Source: Falciphora oryzae
Taxonomy: Eukaryota > Ascomycota > Sordariomycetes > Magnaporthales > Magnaporthaceae
Reading direction: 5' to 3'
Length of the DNA stretch: 64,000 nt
Assembly: GCA_000733355.1 (NCBI GenBank)
Contig: JNVV01000022.1
Location: 515,384 to 579,383, forward strand
The position numbers were made by a program, and so were the translations under genes. Every line of letters begins with the position of its first letter. Positions within the stretch are counted from its first letter, which is position 1. Shown one piece after another: positions 24,286 to 35,641 of this stretch. Below the pieces are notes generated by a model. The model did no database searches, was not told where the DNA came from, and saw only the letters and a program-made list of their open reading frames with translations.

Positions 24286-25142
24286 GGTATGCGCCGCGCG
24301 AACATGGCTAGTTGTGAACTGCGACCTGGTAGCGAGACGGAGCGGACGGGCGATGCGGTCCTCGAAGTGGGTGGGAGAATGATGTGTCTGTTCGCTGCTC
24401 TCTCGGTTATCGGATCGTACAATATCTTGACGTGGGTTCCGTGAAGCTCCTGGCCGAACCTAATCCAATGCTGTCGACCTCGAATCCTGCAGCCACTTTG
24501 ATGATCGACTCTAGCGACTTGCGCGGTCAGCCGAATGCGGTTACGTAAGGACTGGGACTCCACTTCCGATCCTACGGCTGGCTACACGTATCGGCTTGGC
24601 ATAAAGCTTGGGTGGGAAACGGGAGGTTCGTACCAGGCGATTTCCATATCAGGAACGGAAGGCCTTCGCGGATTGTCTAGATGTTATGTACGGCGCAGGC
24701 AGCTAGGATGATAGAGGCTTCATGTTTTGTTGCATTTGTGGCATTGTCAAAGGTGCACCAGTCTCTCCGAGGTGGTCGAAATAATTGTCCGCCTCTGCCG
24801 TTTCCTTCGCCTCGGGGCCGCGGACATCGGTACCTACCCCTTGTAAAGCCACGGGGCGGGCGGGCAAATAGTGGACCCAGCGCCCGCCGTGGCATCGCTT
24901 TTAGCATCGCGTCAGCGGTAGGCTGCACAGAGCTTCGGCGCGTGACGGAGTCTGCACTTTACAAGTTCCCGCGACTTCGTGGGTGCAACTGCGGAAGCTC
25001 TCGACGACCCGATACCCTTTGTGTGATAGCCATTCGTCTTATTTTCAACAGGATCCTGTCTTGAAAACCACCAGCCGATTCATTTCTCCCAGTGGTCCCA
25101 ACCCCGAAAAGCAGCCGTAATTCTTGCGGTCCTCACTCCCCA
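24286..25142. promoter_or_regulatory. Divergent promoter region between CLC and DPB3-like genes
   Basis: An interval of about 860 bases separates two divergent starts, so both promoters must lie here. No gene or clear binding site can be assigned by eye. Confidence 0.55.
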
Positions 25143-26068
25143 ATGCCTTACAACACGACGGCAATCCCTCCACGGAGGGAGGCCACGGGCCAGGCTCAAC
25201 TCCCATGTAAGCTCGTCTTGCTTGCATTCAACTCCGTCATGTGAAACCTCTGACCTGGTATATGGGGCCAAGTGACGAGGGTAAAGAAGATAGTAGCCCT
25301 CGACCCGGATATCAACGTGTGCTCCAATAATGCAGCTTTCATCATGACGCTCGCAACGGTAAGATGGATTTACATACCGGCTGGCGAATCTAATCGACTA
25401 CGTACTTATGCTACTATTCGTTCAGGAGATGTTCATTCAGCATATTGCGGGCGAAGCACACAATATGGCCAAGATGGACCGCAAGCCCAGGCGAAACATT
25501 CAGTACAAGGACTTGTGTAAGCTCCCCTGAGCCCACCTCACCGAAAAAAAAAAGCCTCAGGCTAGTTCTCAGTGTGATACTGACAGCAAGCCGCCTTATT
25601 CTTGTCTTCGTGTGTGTCCCTGCAGCCAACGCGGTCCAGCACCAGGAGAACCTAGAGTTTCTCCAGGACATCGTGCCCAAGACGCAGCCCTACAAGCAAA
25701 TCAGGGAGCAGGCCGCGGCGACCCAGGCCAAACTCAGAGGCGACAGGCCCAGCGATGACGGAGAGAACGCCGGCGAAGGCGACTCCCAGCTGGCCGCCGC
25801 GGCGCCCAACGGCAAGCGCCAGAAGTCCTCTGCCGTCAACGGTAAAGGGGCTGCCCACCGCCAGAGCAACGGCGCATCTGTCAAGGGTGGTGCCGCCGGG
25901 GGCGCTGCTGCCTCGTCCTCATCTTCCGGTGCCGCCGCCGTTAATGGCCACCGCGCCAGCATCCTATCCGAGGACGACCCCAGCACCCAGCTGGAACTGG
26001 AGATGAGGCAGGCGGGCCGCAAGGGCGGTGGTCATGATGCGGACGACGACGTCGAGATGACTGGTTAG
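25143..26068 (+). CDS. DPB3: Histone-fold protein of the Dpb3/POLE4/CHRAC (NF-YC-like) type
   Basis: Small histone-fold subunit, most likely the DNA polymerase epsilon subunit Dpb3 or a shared CHRAC-type chromatin remodelling subunit, acting in the nucleus as a heterodimer. Four exons (25143-25206, 25273-25358, 25426-25516, 25626-26068) close in phase to give 227 residues. The histone fold lies at about 20-100, running from LPLTRVKKIVALDPDI through NNAAFIMTLATEMFIQHIAGEAH to RRNIQYKDLSNAVQ. The downstream NLEFLQDIVPKT matches the family's last helix. The remainder is a disordered Ala/Ser/Gly-rich tail with a KRQK nuclear-signal-like patch and an acidic end (DADDDVEMTG). NF-YC itself is less likely because the helices resemble Dpb3 more. 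The partner (Dpb4-like) is not in this window. Confidence 0.88.
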
Positions 26069-26775
26069 GCACGGATCTGTCTCGCTCCCCATTGAGGTCG
26101 TTTGACAGGCAAATGATGTTTAGGAACCTCATGTTTGCAGGTGCGCACCTGTAGATACAGTATTCTAACGAGTAGGACTTTCATGTGTGTTGAAGAACTG
26201 GCGGTTTTGTCGCACAGTTTCGTAATAGGGAATGCTATTTGTGTCTGAAGCCGCTGCTGATTATGCAATCGCCCAGAGATGCTGTCCCCTTGTGAAAAGA
26301 GACGCCCTGACTCCTCCAACTCCCTAGACTGTTCATTCCCTCCTTTCTCCTTGGACGGTACCCCACCCTGGTATCAGTCACTTTTTGTTCTGAACATGAG
26401 AATCAATAGTCCTACACTTTGCCCTGTCAATACGCAGCCGACACGACTGCCAAATGAATAGAGACAATAAGCAAAGAAATTAAGAAAAAACAACGGAATA
26501 ATAATAAAGACACAAAATGCGTCTAGGGGTATCTGTTTGGTGCTTGTATCTGGTATCTGAGGCGATTCTTAGGTAGGTAAGGCCCCGCCATTAGTGGTTG
26601 AAGTCCTACCGCCCATTCAGGGGCGGCGGGATTGCATACGTGATGCATATTCAGAGATGAAGCTCTGGGTTGAAAAGACCTTGGTAGATATGACAGCTGG
26701 AAGTAGCTGCTCCTTTGGCACCCGGCTAGTGGGACGTATGATCTGAGGAATGGGCAGGGAGCTGGAGGTGGATCT
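26069..26775. other. Convergent intergenic region
   Basis: It lies between the stops of the histone-fold gene (+) and the SRF1-like gene (-) and is moderately AT-rich near 26460-26520, as expected of 3' flanks. No gene is visible. Confidence 0.55.
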
Positions 26776-27979
26776 TCAGCCGCCGAGGCGCTCCACGACT
26801 CTGAAGACATTCGCAATCAGAGTCGTTGCCCACGAAACCAGCCCGATTAATTCAAAGGCGGCGAGCGCGCGTAGCAAGCCGAACGTGGAGTGCACCCGGG
26901 TGTATATGAGCGTCTCGAACGCGAGACCCGTGCTGGCGGCTTTGAACATGATGAAGAAGAGATCCATGAGAATGAGCTTCACGCGCTCCTTGGCCTGTCG
27001 CAGACCTAGGGGCGCGCCCATGTGGTCGTCCCATGTGATGTAGCCAATATAGGGGATAGCTACCGAGTCGACGGCAATGGCAAATATGGCCTGGCCCCGC
27101 TCCTCGATGCCGCCGTCTATGATCCCGGTGCCTCGCCTCGCTTCCTGGACGATGGTGGCGGAGAGAGCCAGGGCGATGATAGAGGTCGAGAGTACGATCA
27201 AGCGGGAGAATAGAGGGCCCAATGGATGGCGGACAGGGATCAGCAGAAGGCGTTCGAGGAAAGGTGTGGCGGCGCGGGCGCGGGCCCTGGCGGAGGCCCG
27301 CTTACTTGTCCCAGCGCTGACGGCGCCGACCCCGGACCCGCCAGCCGAGGGCAGGCGCACAGGGTCGTTAAGGCCCGGCTGTAGACGCTCGAAAACATCG
27401 TCGTCTACAATCTCGGAGCGCTCGTGGGGGCCACGGTGGGTGCCGCCGTAGCGGGAGGCGGCAATAAAGTCGCGCCAGGACTGCTGCGACTCGGGAGTCC
27501 TGTTGGGAACGATGACAGGGTCGGCGGAGCGCAGGTGATCCCAGCGGCTGGGGCCCTTGCCGGTGAAGAACTGCTGCAGGTTGCGCGGGCGGCGATTCTT
27601 CAGCGGGGGCTGAAGGCGCTCCTGCGACGAGTCGGCATAGCCGTCAACTGGCTGACCCGGGGCGTCGGCGTGTTGTTGCTTCTTTTGGCTGCCGGCGCGG
27701 CTGGCACCGCGGTTGTTGGTGCTGCTGCCGCTGCTGTGCGCAGGCCGCTTGGGTTCTGAGGGAAGGCCGTTGTGCTGGGGGAGGACGGAGGCGGGCGGGA
27801 GTTGCGGCTCGAGGGGGCTCAGGTGCTCCTCGGACGGGGCGGCGCCGAGCCGGGGGCTGTACGATTCAATCCATGCTGTGCCGTCGAGTCACGGGCTGTC
27901 AGTTAAATGCGCGGGGACACAATGGACGGCTGGCTGGGAACTCACGCGGCAGCGTCCTGATCTGCCTGACCCCGGCCAT
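26776..27979 (-). CDS. Four-helix membrane protein, possibly the phospholipase D regulator SRF1
   Basis: A 34-base first exon (27979-27946) joins in phase to 27875-26776 to give 377 residues. The junction restores RTLPPWIESYSPRLG, a plausible N-terminal motif. The first 180 residues are hydrophilic, with RNLQQFFTGKGPSRWDHLRSADP and SWRDFIAASRYGG, followed by a basic linker. Four hydrophobic helices follow at about 237-254, 271-290, 311-333 and 343-367. The layout, a soluble half with conserved Trp motifs and then four helices, fits fungal proteins annotated as SRF1, a membrane protein that stimulates phospholipase D (Spo14). I make that link from the general pattern only, so the name is tentative while the gene itself looks solid. 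Confidence 0.78.
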
Positions 27980-29462
27980 TGTTCGGGCGAGTCGCTTTCC
28001 GTCCTGGGAGGGGAGGCGCCGGGCGCGGGGATACTTGTCGCTAGGCCTTCGGACGACGCTGGAATGCGCAGAGCGACGAAGGAATGCTGGATCGATAATT
28101 GCGGCCGTCCAGATTCGCCGGGCTATGTGGCAATAAGTCCGTCGCTCATTGTGATTGTGCACCAGGAGAGGCGGGAGAAGAGGGTTGGACGTGGCTGGCA
28201 ATAGCACATGTAGCCCTCATTCGGTTGGGCGAGAAGGTGCAGGAAAGCAGGGTCGAACCAAAAGTGTGATTCGGAGGAGTCGAGGTAAGCTGCCCGGTAA
28301 ATCTGGCTGGCTAGCTCTCGATAGCGCGTGCGCAGGCTGGTCCGTCCGTGGCTGGGTGGTGCTGGGGAGGCGCCCGGCTAGCACGAATTGAGACCCCATC
28401 CACGTCTGCCTGCGCGCCCTGTGGTGCACTGGTGGGCCGGACCAACCTGAGTGAGGCTTCGTTCAGTGTGCTGAGTGCGCGCGCATCCCCCACTCTCGCC
28501 CGTCTTCTCAAGCTTTCGACGCTGAGTATCCGGTGTCCTCACAAATCAATTGCCATTTCCTGGCGATTCTTCTGCTCTTGGACCTCTCACCTCAGTAAGC
28601 TTAAAAAGCCAATCAATCTGTCGGTTAGGCCGTCCGTGCCTGCTGCTACCTCCGCCATGGACAAGATTACCCCTGGCTTGTCCTCGATAGCGAGTACTTC
28701 GTGCTCCCCCGAAGCTTGACCGCCTGGGCGCTAGAATCAGCCCAGCTCCACAGCTTTGAAACCAACCAGGGGAGCTCAAGCTTTCCCAAGACTTGTACCT
28801 CGCTAACATGCAGCGCACATCGATGCTCGGACCACTCGGACCCACGATTTTGGGGTGCATGTCGTCATGGCTGCGCGACTTGACGGAAAAAATCCAGAAT
28901 GTGCGGAGCAGGCTGGTCGGCAATGCACGAGCCAGGGTCCAATTCCAGAGGCACGGCCAAACACACTGTCACGTTTGTCCCGCGACGACGTAGTAGCATC
29001 CCCCGCTGGTCGTCCAACCTCTGCTCGCCGAGACGTGACGCTGCTTGCGATTCTGCGAGCCCGGCTTGCGGCAGTTTCCAGAGCCTCGACCGCGTGCAAG
29101 GACCGGAGCCCCGATTCGAGCCGACCGCCTCGACATCCCACATTTTCCACGACGGGCTAGCCCACTCCCCAGCATTGAATCAAATTTGCCCCCCGGGCCG
29201 ACGACAACGATGGAGGCCTCTACGCTCGACGCGCGTCGGTGAACTCCAGCGCTGTGCGTGACCTGTTGCGACCCAGGGCAGTATATCTGCTCAGGGTCCC
29301 GAAACAAAAAAAAAAAAAAAAAAAGAAGAAGAAGAAAAACTTGGGAAAAGAAAACTACGTGGTCCGTTTGCGCCGGCTCGCTCTCTCCTTTCCCCGCCTT
29401 TCGCTTCCCGATCCGATATCTACATAATACCGCGCCTCGAATAATAAGAAGAAGGGACAAAA
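27980..29462. promoter_or_regulatory. Divergent promoter region, 1.5 kb
   Basis: It separates the divergent SRF1-like (-) and mitochondrial K+/H+ exchange-related (+) genes. It contains a 19-base A run at 29306-29324 about 140 bases upstream of the + strand start. Open frames within it look like chance. Confidence 0.5.
29306..29324 (+). repeat. Poly(A) tract, 19 bases
   Basis: An A run followed by GAAGAAGAAG, upstream of the mitochondrial gene at 29463. Such dA:dT tracts can exclude nucleosomes in promoters; that role here is inference. Confidence 0.9.
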
Positions 29463-30557
29463 ATGCGCCTCTACCTGCTTCCCGTCTCCACGCGGCGCAC
29501 GCTGCTATACTGCAAGCGCGCGCCGACCGTGAACGAAAAGCGCACCGTGGTGGACAAGGTTCAGGACAAGGCCGCGCGCGTCTGGGCCGGCTGGGAGAAG
29601 AAGGAGGGCGGCTGGCAGCGCAAGGTGGTCGAGTACGGCAACTACGCCTTCCGCCGGATCCCCTTTGAGGAATGGGGCCTCAAGTCGGTGCCGCCGCTCT
29701 CTGCGGCCGCCCGGCGGAGCGTCGAGGCAGCGGCGGCGGCCAGAGAAAAGGGGGAACAGGCCGCCGGAGACAAGCCCGCCAAGGCCGAGGTCGTCTACCC
29801 GCGCACCCTCATCCAGCCGCGCCGGGTCTCGGAGATCCTGCAGACCATGAGCACAGAGCGCGAAGGGCTGCACAGGAGACGGCTGATATGGTGTTTCGTG
29901 GGAATGCCTTTCACTGCACCCGTTGCTCTGATCCCTATGTAGGTCTTGCCCTGCTTGAAAGAGCCCGTCCTAGAGGCGTCAGGGTGGCCATGCGAGTCCT
30001 ATGCTAACGGCTTGGCGTCATGTAGTGTGCCCAACCTACCCTTCTTCTACCTTGTCTACCGCGCCTGGTCGCACTGGAGGGCTCTCGCAGGCGGGCGCCA
30101 CATCCAGTTCCTCCTAAAAAAGAACATGTTCACCCTGACCCCGTCGCCGATCTTGGACCAGGTTTACGCGAACCAGGAGCACCCCCTGCCCGCGGCTTGC
30201 GAGCCCACCGCTGAGGAACCCCCCATTTTGGAGGCCGGCAAGATCGACCACCCCAATCCCGACGCGGCGCCCCTGTACCCGGAGGGCGAGACCATGCTCC
30301 TCTCACAGGACAACGGGCGGCGCATGACCGAGGCCCTCGACCTGCCCCAGCTCGAGGTCGAGCTCGAGCGGGCTATATGGCAGGTCGAGACGGCCATCAG
30401 GTCACATAATGGCGAAAAGGACGCAGACTTGGTTGCCGATAACACAGCAACCCCGACCAGCCCTGGTTCGAACTCCATCCCTTCGACCCAGGCGTCGTCA
30501 ACTGCGTCGACACCCGTCAACGCTAGCGACAAATCTGAAGACAAGAAACAGCAATGA
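29463..30557 (+). CDS. Mitochondrial K+/H+ exchange-related protein
   Basis: Fungal inner-membrane protein of the Mit_KHE1 family (yeast YDL183C type), linked to potassium/proton exchange across the mitochondrial inner membrane. Two exons (29463-29938 and 30026-30557, phase 2 junction) give 335 residues. The start MRLYLLPVSTRRTLLYC is characteristic, and WEKKEGGWQRKVVEYGNYAFRRIPFEEWGLKS follows. Two hydrophobic segments straddle the intron (WCFVGMPFTAPVALIPI and NLPFFYLVYRAW), forming a hairpin-like membrane region with the family's P-rich turn. The C-terminus is Ser/Thr-rich and disordered, ending in KKQQ. The start context is A-rich (ACAAAAATG). It is divergent from the SRF1-like gene and converges on the tail-anchored hypothetical. 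Confidence 0.9.
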
Positions 30558-31082
30558 AGCAATGACATGACATTTCTCCCCTTACTATTTTACTTCTTCA
30601 TTGGCCCCTCGCTGTTTCCCCCATCTCTGGGAGGACTTGACCTCTCCTTAACCCACTCCCTTTCGTGTAACAATCTCATTTCTCCCCTTTTGTGATGATA
30701 CTAGATGATGATGTACGAGTACTCTTCTTGTTCATGACGTTAGTATAGACTGAGAACTAGCAGCCGGTATAGTAGGAACCCTCGACGTGTTCCGCGGATC
30801 CCCCCTCAAGAAGCTCCTCTCATCCTGTCCGTTACCCCATATTTGGGAGTGCAAGACTACCGCCGACAGAGCACGGGGGCTGTGAACATAATAAAAAAAA
30901 CACCAAACACCCTGAATTACCATATTCAGATACCCCTCAAACGCCGATTTCCACAAAATGCGCCGGATTTCCCTGTTTCCCTTCCCAAATGGTGATACAC
31001 GTACGCTCTGATTCCTTTTCTCTTGATCTGATGCCGCTTCGATATTCGTTGTCGCTTTCCAGTATTTACGCTTGACTCCAGC
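30558..31082. other. Convergent intergenic region
   Basis: The 525 bases between two convergent stops are T-rich just after 30557 and A-rich near 30890-30910, consistent with 3' UTR and polyadenylation signals. No gene is visible. Confidence 0.55.
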
Positions 31083-31907
31083 TCATGGCGTGAGGTACCT
31101 TGCGCTCAGCGCCTGTAGGCGGATGAAAACCAGGATAAAAAGTATCGAAATAAGGGTGAGGAGCCAAATCATGCGGCCCGGTGTCACCCAGGCGAGGAAC
31201 GTCCGACGCTGCTCGACGAACACCGCGGTCGTCAGGGTGTCGATGGTGACGCCCGAGAAGTCGACTAGGAACTCGCTGGCAACGTCTGTCTCCACCTTGC
31301 CGTCGTCGAGGACAGCCCTTGCTTTGTTTGCGGCAGGACTGGTGGTGGTGCAGCTCGTGGTGGTGCAGCTCGTGGTGGTGCAGGTGATTTTGGTCTCGCC
31401 CTTCGGTAGATTCGAGCCCGGACCCCGACATGCCGTCCCTGATGCGACCACCCTGAGGACGAGGTCTGTTACGTCGGGATCCCTAGAGACCGGGGCATAT
31501 CGCGCCGAGCTTCGGCCGCTGCTGCCCGATCCTTCTCGATGCTTTCTGCTGGTGGGCAGTCCTGCCGCTGCTAGCTTGCAATCCTCGCTGGCACAGTGAT
31601 TGCTGGTACTCCTCACACCTAGGTCGCCGGCAGCAGAACATTCGCTGTCTAGAACTCGCCGCGCCTCGAGCTCCCTCACCCTCTCGATGGCGGCGGCGTG
31701 GTCGTGGAAGGCGATGGCGGCTTTATACCGTAATAGCATCTCGGTAGGACTCTGCTTGGACCTGGTCCTGCCGACAACTCTTATCCTGCGCCGGTGGTGG
31801 TTCTGCTGCTTTGGCTGGGTGGAGTTGCAGACTGTCGGGTTGAGGGGCGATGGCACGACGGGCACATAGCCATCGCCCTTTATCGATGACTGCCGCTTCA
31901 GCGGCAT
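31083..31907 (-). CDS. Hypothetical tail-anchored membrane protein with CTTTS repeats
   Basis: I do not recognise this protein. A single 274-residue frame starts MPLKRQSSIKGDGYVPVVP and is basic and Ser-rich. A helical stretch (EMLLRYKAAIAFHDHAAAIERVRELEARR, about 57-85) may be a coiled coil. Near residues 175-189 a pentapeptide CTTTS occurs three times in tandem, encoded by three 15-base units. A C-terminal hydrophobic helix (WLLTLISILFILVFI, about 247-261) followed by a short tail suggests a tail anchor. The segment SEFLVDFSGVTIDTLTTAVFVEQRRTFLAW before the helix looks conserved-like rather than low complexity. It could contain undetected introns. The gene call rests on frame length and the orderly membrane end. 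Confidence 0.6.
   Translation of the reverse strand: MPLKRQSSIKGDGYVPVVPSPLNPTVCNSTQPKQQNHHRRRIRVVGRTRSKQSPTEMLLRYKAAIAFHDHAAAIERVRELEARRVLDSECSAAGDLGVRSTSNHCASEDCKLAAAGLPTSRKHREGSGSSGRSSARYAPVSRDPDVTDLVLRVVASGTACRGPGSNLPKGETKITCTTTSCTTTSCTTTSPAANKARAVLDDGKVETDVASEFLVDFSGVTIDTLTTAVFVEQRRTFLAWVTPGRMIWLLTLISILFILVFIRLQALSARYLTP
31339..31383 (+). repeat. Three tandem 15-base units inside a coding frame
   Basis: Three successive copies of a GTGGTGGTGCAG-containing 15-base unit lie at 31339-31353, 31354-31368 and 31369-31383. On the minus strand each encodes a CTTTS-type pentapeptide. The last two units are identical and the first differs by one base. Confidence 0.9.
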
Positions 31908-32814
31908 CCTTCCTCGTCTGCTGTTGACAAGGGGATCTGAGCTCCAGGAGTGTCCAGTGAGACGAAGTGCGGGTCGGAGCGGTAGGATGCGGATTATTTT
32001 GTACCCAGATCGATGTTTCTGCTGCGTACCTCCAGGTCTGGGACCGAGATGGAAGAGAGGAGGGAGGGGATGCTAAAGATAAGGGGCCAAAGAGGGCGGT
32101 GTCGTGGTAGGTCTGGACCGCGGCGGACGGAGGCTGGGAGGTTGGCGCCGGGACTCCCCACACGATAGAATCCAAATTGCGAAATGAGGTCGCAAACGTA
32201 CGGACTACCGGCTAGGATCGCCTGTCCCTTGTGGCCGGTGGGACCAGCCAGTCTCTGGTGTCGTGTGAGACACGCCGCGGGCAGATTGGAATGCTGGTTC
32301 GGTTCAACTCTCAAAGACAGACTAGCAGGCAAGGCGCTAGGTCGCGGCTTCTCCAGGGCGACGGGGAGAGCACGGTTGCCCCGTGTGACCACCTCAGTGC
32401 AAACGGGAAGTGGCAGTAGGTGCGCTTTCACGGCGCACTGCGAACTCGACAGGTTTGAGATAGCTTGGCGGGAGGTGAGCCGTCGGCACGTCTGGGCGCT
32501 ACCGTGAGGGGAACAGCGAAGCCACGGAGGAAGGAGGAGCCTGACTTTTGCGTGGTCGAAAGTGTTTGCTCTGTGGCGGACAAAGTCAACGAGCCCGGCC
32601 CAAGCCCTCTCGGGTCCAGCGATGGTCTAGAAGACCGTGGCTTTGTTCTTCTTGCCACCTCTTGCTTGACCCCTAACTTGTCCCAAGATGGGTACGCATG
32701 CGCATCCAAGGCCAGCCGGAATGCTTCAGGTACGAGATGGGGATATTATATGAAAGCGTAAGAGCGACAGGACATGTCTCGGAAGGTTGCAGGAAGCCCA
32801 ACAGCCAACAAAAC

Positions 32815-32832
32815 AAAAAAAAAAAAAAAAAA
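32815..32832 (+). repeat. Poly(A) tract, 18 bases
   Basis: A pure A run in an intergenic region, with nothing else notable around it. Confidence 0.9.
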
Positions 32833-33862
32833 GATGGCGCTGGAGTCTAACCAAGGGAACTTGATGAGCATTCAGCCATCGAGAAAACACAAATCCGCAA
32901 TCTACAGACTCACCCACGTTCCCCAAATAAAGCCTGCAGTCCGTATAAACTGCACAGCCGGGTTAGTTGGAACACCCAAAACTTATAATTGATACGCCCG
33001 AGGTTGTATGTATTTAGAATGTAGGAAACTGGAAAGGGTATAGGAAAATGAAAAGACACCTACATGATAAGTTCGGGTAACGGGGGCTTCAACTAGGTTG
33101 TCGGAACTGCAGATTTTTATTTGGGCGCCGTGTCACTCAATTGAGAGAGAGGTTCCCTACCAGACGTTGCCCTGGGCTTTCCTCAGCTCGCTGGGTGGAC
33201 ACGATAGAATCCAAAATCAATTCAAGATGGCCCCAAGGCGGGCAGCGGGATGTGGGTGTGCGCAGTTGTCTTATCTTTGACGCGGAACAGGCAGGCCGCT
33301 CGTGTAAGGAAGGGGCAAGGTAGGCACAACCCAGGCGATAGGTTGGACAATACGGGCACCGCAGGTACGCAATCGGGATAGCCAGTCGCACCAGGCCTCT
33401 GCGTGCCACGTTTCCGGAGCGCATTTGGTCCACTCATGTATGACGGATAGTCTTTTGTGAATGCATGGCTGACGGGCTCGCGGAGCTGCAGCTTGTTATC
33501 CTCCCAGAGAATTCGGTAAGCGTGGATGGAAGGTTGCGAGAAACGGTGGAGCCAAACCATGGCTGCAGGGCGCGGACATTGAGGGAAATTCCGACGCCGG
33601 CTCGGAGTATGTTCCTCCACCCCTTCCGTCATCAGCCAGGTGGCCACAGAGACGGATGGACGAATGCCGCAGGGCGAGCTAAGCGATAAGGGAACAGCCG
33701 TGGATGAATCGTATTGGGGAATGCTCCGAGAAACTAAAAACCAAATAAATACCGATGACAACAAAATATGGTACTGTATGTAAATAAAGCATGCGCGCAC
33801 TACTACCTGGCCTTGACTTAGCCTGGCTGGTCGATTTAGAAACCGACTCCCTCACATATAGT

Positions 33863-33884
33863 ACTCACTCACTCACTCACTCAC
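33863..33884 (+). repeat. ACTC tetranucleotide microsatellite
   Basis: Five and a half perfect copies of ACTC, about 200 bases downstream of the V-ATPase c'' stop. Confidence 0.9.
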
Positions 33885-34088
33885 CTCCCCTTGCCCCGCT
33901 CCCTTTTGGATGACCCGTACCAGCACGCCTGTGTGCGTGCATGGCGCGTGCTGCTGACTTGTTTTAATACATGGCACACGAAATCTTGCGCTGTATTGGC
34001 GCAAGTTGCGTGTGCTGAATTCCTCCGACATGGCCATCGGAAACCTCCAAGCTGTTGTTCGTTTCGTTTTGAGGATGCCGGCAGCGGC

Positions 34089-35241
34089 TCATTCAAATGT
34101 GGTGCCGAACTCTGCCGCTTTGCTCGACGTGAGAAGGCCGACAATGAGACCAAAAAGACCAAGGATGGAGCTGAAAATCTCGATGACGAGGATCTTGACG
34201 AACCTGTAATGGGTCAGAGAATGAGAGGTCAGCATAGTAGTGTAGGAAGGACGATGGCGGAGGCCCCCACACGTTTCGGAGAACACGGGGCGGACACATG
34301 GAAAGGAAATAGCACGCACAGGGTCGGGTCGGCAGCATCTGCCAGAGCGGCCCCACTGCCGTTGATGCCGACAGCAACGCCGCAGATCAGGTTGCACATG
34401 CCGACGGTCAGGCCGGACCAAAACAAGGCGTATCCGGTGTAATAGGTGTTGCCGCTGTAGTAGTCTGCGTGTTCGACGGCGCTGATCTTGGCCTGGAAGA
34501 TGATTGCCATGATGACGCCGTAGATGGCGACGACCTCGCAGAAGATAATAGAGATGAGGTTCTTGGTCCGGATGCGAGGTGCCTTGACGCCGCCTCCCAG
34601 GATAGATGATCCGGTAATGAAAATGCCCCTGGAACGAGAAGCGAAATGCGTGTGGTCAGCGTCATGGTACAGCCGTTGTGCGGGTTCCAGCTACCGCCGC
34701 CGTGTCCGCCATCACGGCAAGACAGACACTAGCAGCTTGTCGAGGCCAGAAAGACGGCACGCAGTCCAAGTCGGGGGGTCGGGCGAGCAGTGCCAGGGAA
34801 GGACAATGCGATGCTCGTGTGTCGAACATACCAAGCCGCTCCGACAACAGAAAGCCCGATGCATAGCGAAATGCCCATACTAGCCCATGCGTAGGGCGAA
34901 ACATCCTCGATGAAAGCGCCGACCTGTAGCAAACGCGGTTGGTGTAAGAAAAAGGCTAAAACGTCGCGTCGGGGAGGCTCGAGAATGGGGGAGGGGAGCC
35001 GTGTCTCTGGGAGCGTACATCGAAGGATTCTCCGCTGCCGGTGAAGAGCATGTCTGGCGAGATGGTGGCGGCATTGTCAGTCCTGGAAGCGCTTGTCGAC
35101 GGGACGGATGCGTCGAGCGGGAGCTCGTCGCCCCGGCCGTCGCGACATTCGCTGGGAATCGATTGCAAGGCGGCACAACTCACAAGCCCCGACCACGGCC
35201 AGCGCGGATCCCGTCCCCCCAAGTCCATATAGCAAGCTCAT
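34089..35241 (-). CDS. VMA16: V-type ATPase proteolipid subunit c'' (Vma16)
   Basis: Proteolipid of the membrane-embedded V0 ring that moves protons into the vacuole and endosomes. Five exons (35241-35184, 35053-35019, 34923-34832, 34628-34320, 34203-34089) close in phase to give 202 residues. The start [19 protein letters not shown] joins to [16 protein letters not shown], the family N-terminus. Glycine-rich helices follow ([15 protein letters not shown]), and the essential proton-carrying Glu lies in FCEVVAIYG. The third and fourth helix pair includes [16 protein letters not shown] and [21 protein letters not shown]. The second exon is only 35 bases; its acceptor was chosen because it alone keeps frame and the TGSGES motif. 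An alternative open frame through the first intron was rejected. The gene shares a 400-base promoter with TFIIA gamma. Confidence 0.93.
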
Positions 35242-35641
35242 CGCGTCGGCTGTGCTGTGTGTGTCTAGATTTCGTCGTCGTTCGCGGAGGATGAAGCCGT
35301 CATGGCAACAGCTCGGGGTTCGGGAGGGTCGCTCTCGGCAGCGGCTTCAGGCCTGGAGAATGGGTGGATGCAGGGGCCACATGCATTTCATCAGCTTGCA
35401 GCTCCAGCCACAGTGGCTCTAGGCTTCCTCCACTCAATGACCTGTGGTGGCTGGGCAAAGGCTGCCTGCCTCACGTGAGTGCCGCCCCTTCTTTGAATCA
35501 GATCGGCACCTCCCCCGTGACATCAGCTCTCCCAGTCCCCAACCAATAAATACCAGCGCCGCCGCCCATCTGCCAACTCTTGCGCCTCCCACCCCAAAAC
35601 GCAACGAAAGGCCGGCCCGATCACCAGCAAGACAAGTGACC
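35242..35641. promoter_or_regulatory. 400-base divergent promoter of VMA16 and TOA2
   Basis: Only 400 bases separate these two divergent housekeeping starts, so promoter elements are probably shared. A CCAAT box lies at 35543-35547, about 100 bases before the TOA2 start, followed by an AATAAATA stretch that could act as a TATA-like element. Confidence 0.6.

Larger units (their letters stand above)
31908..34088. other. 2.2 kb intergenic region
   Basis: Upstream of the tail-anchored hypothetical and downstream of the V-ATPase gene. It holds an 18-base A run (32815-32832) and an ACTC microsatellite (33863-33884). The 192-codon frame at 33222-33800 (-) has no recognisable domain and irregular composition, so I do not call it a gene. 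Confidence 0.5.

Noticed and set aside
33222..33800. Possible 192-residue gene in the intergenic region before VMA16
   Set aside because: No domain or membrane order beyond a short hydrophobic start; composition looks like chance.
34956..35228. Alternative start of the V-ATPase subunit reading through its first intron
   Set aside because: It gives an unrelated N-terminus, while splicing at 35183/35054 restores the short Gly-rich family start and the TGSGES motif.
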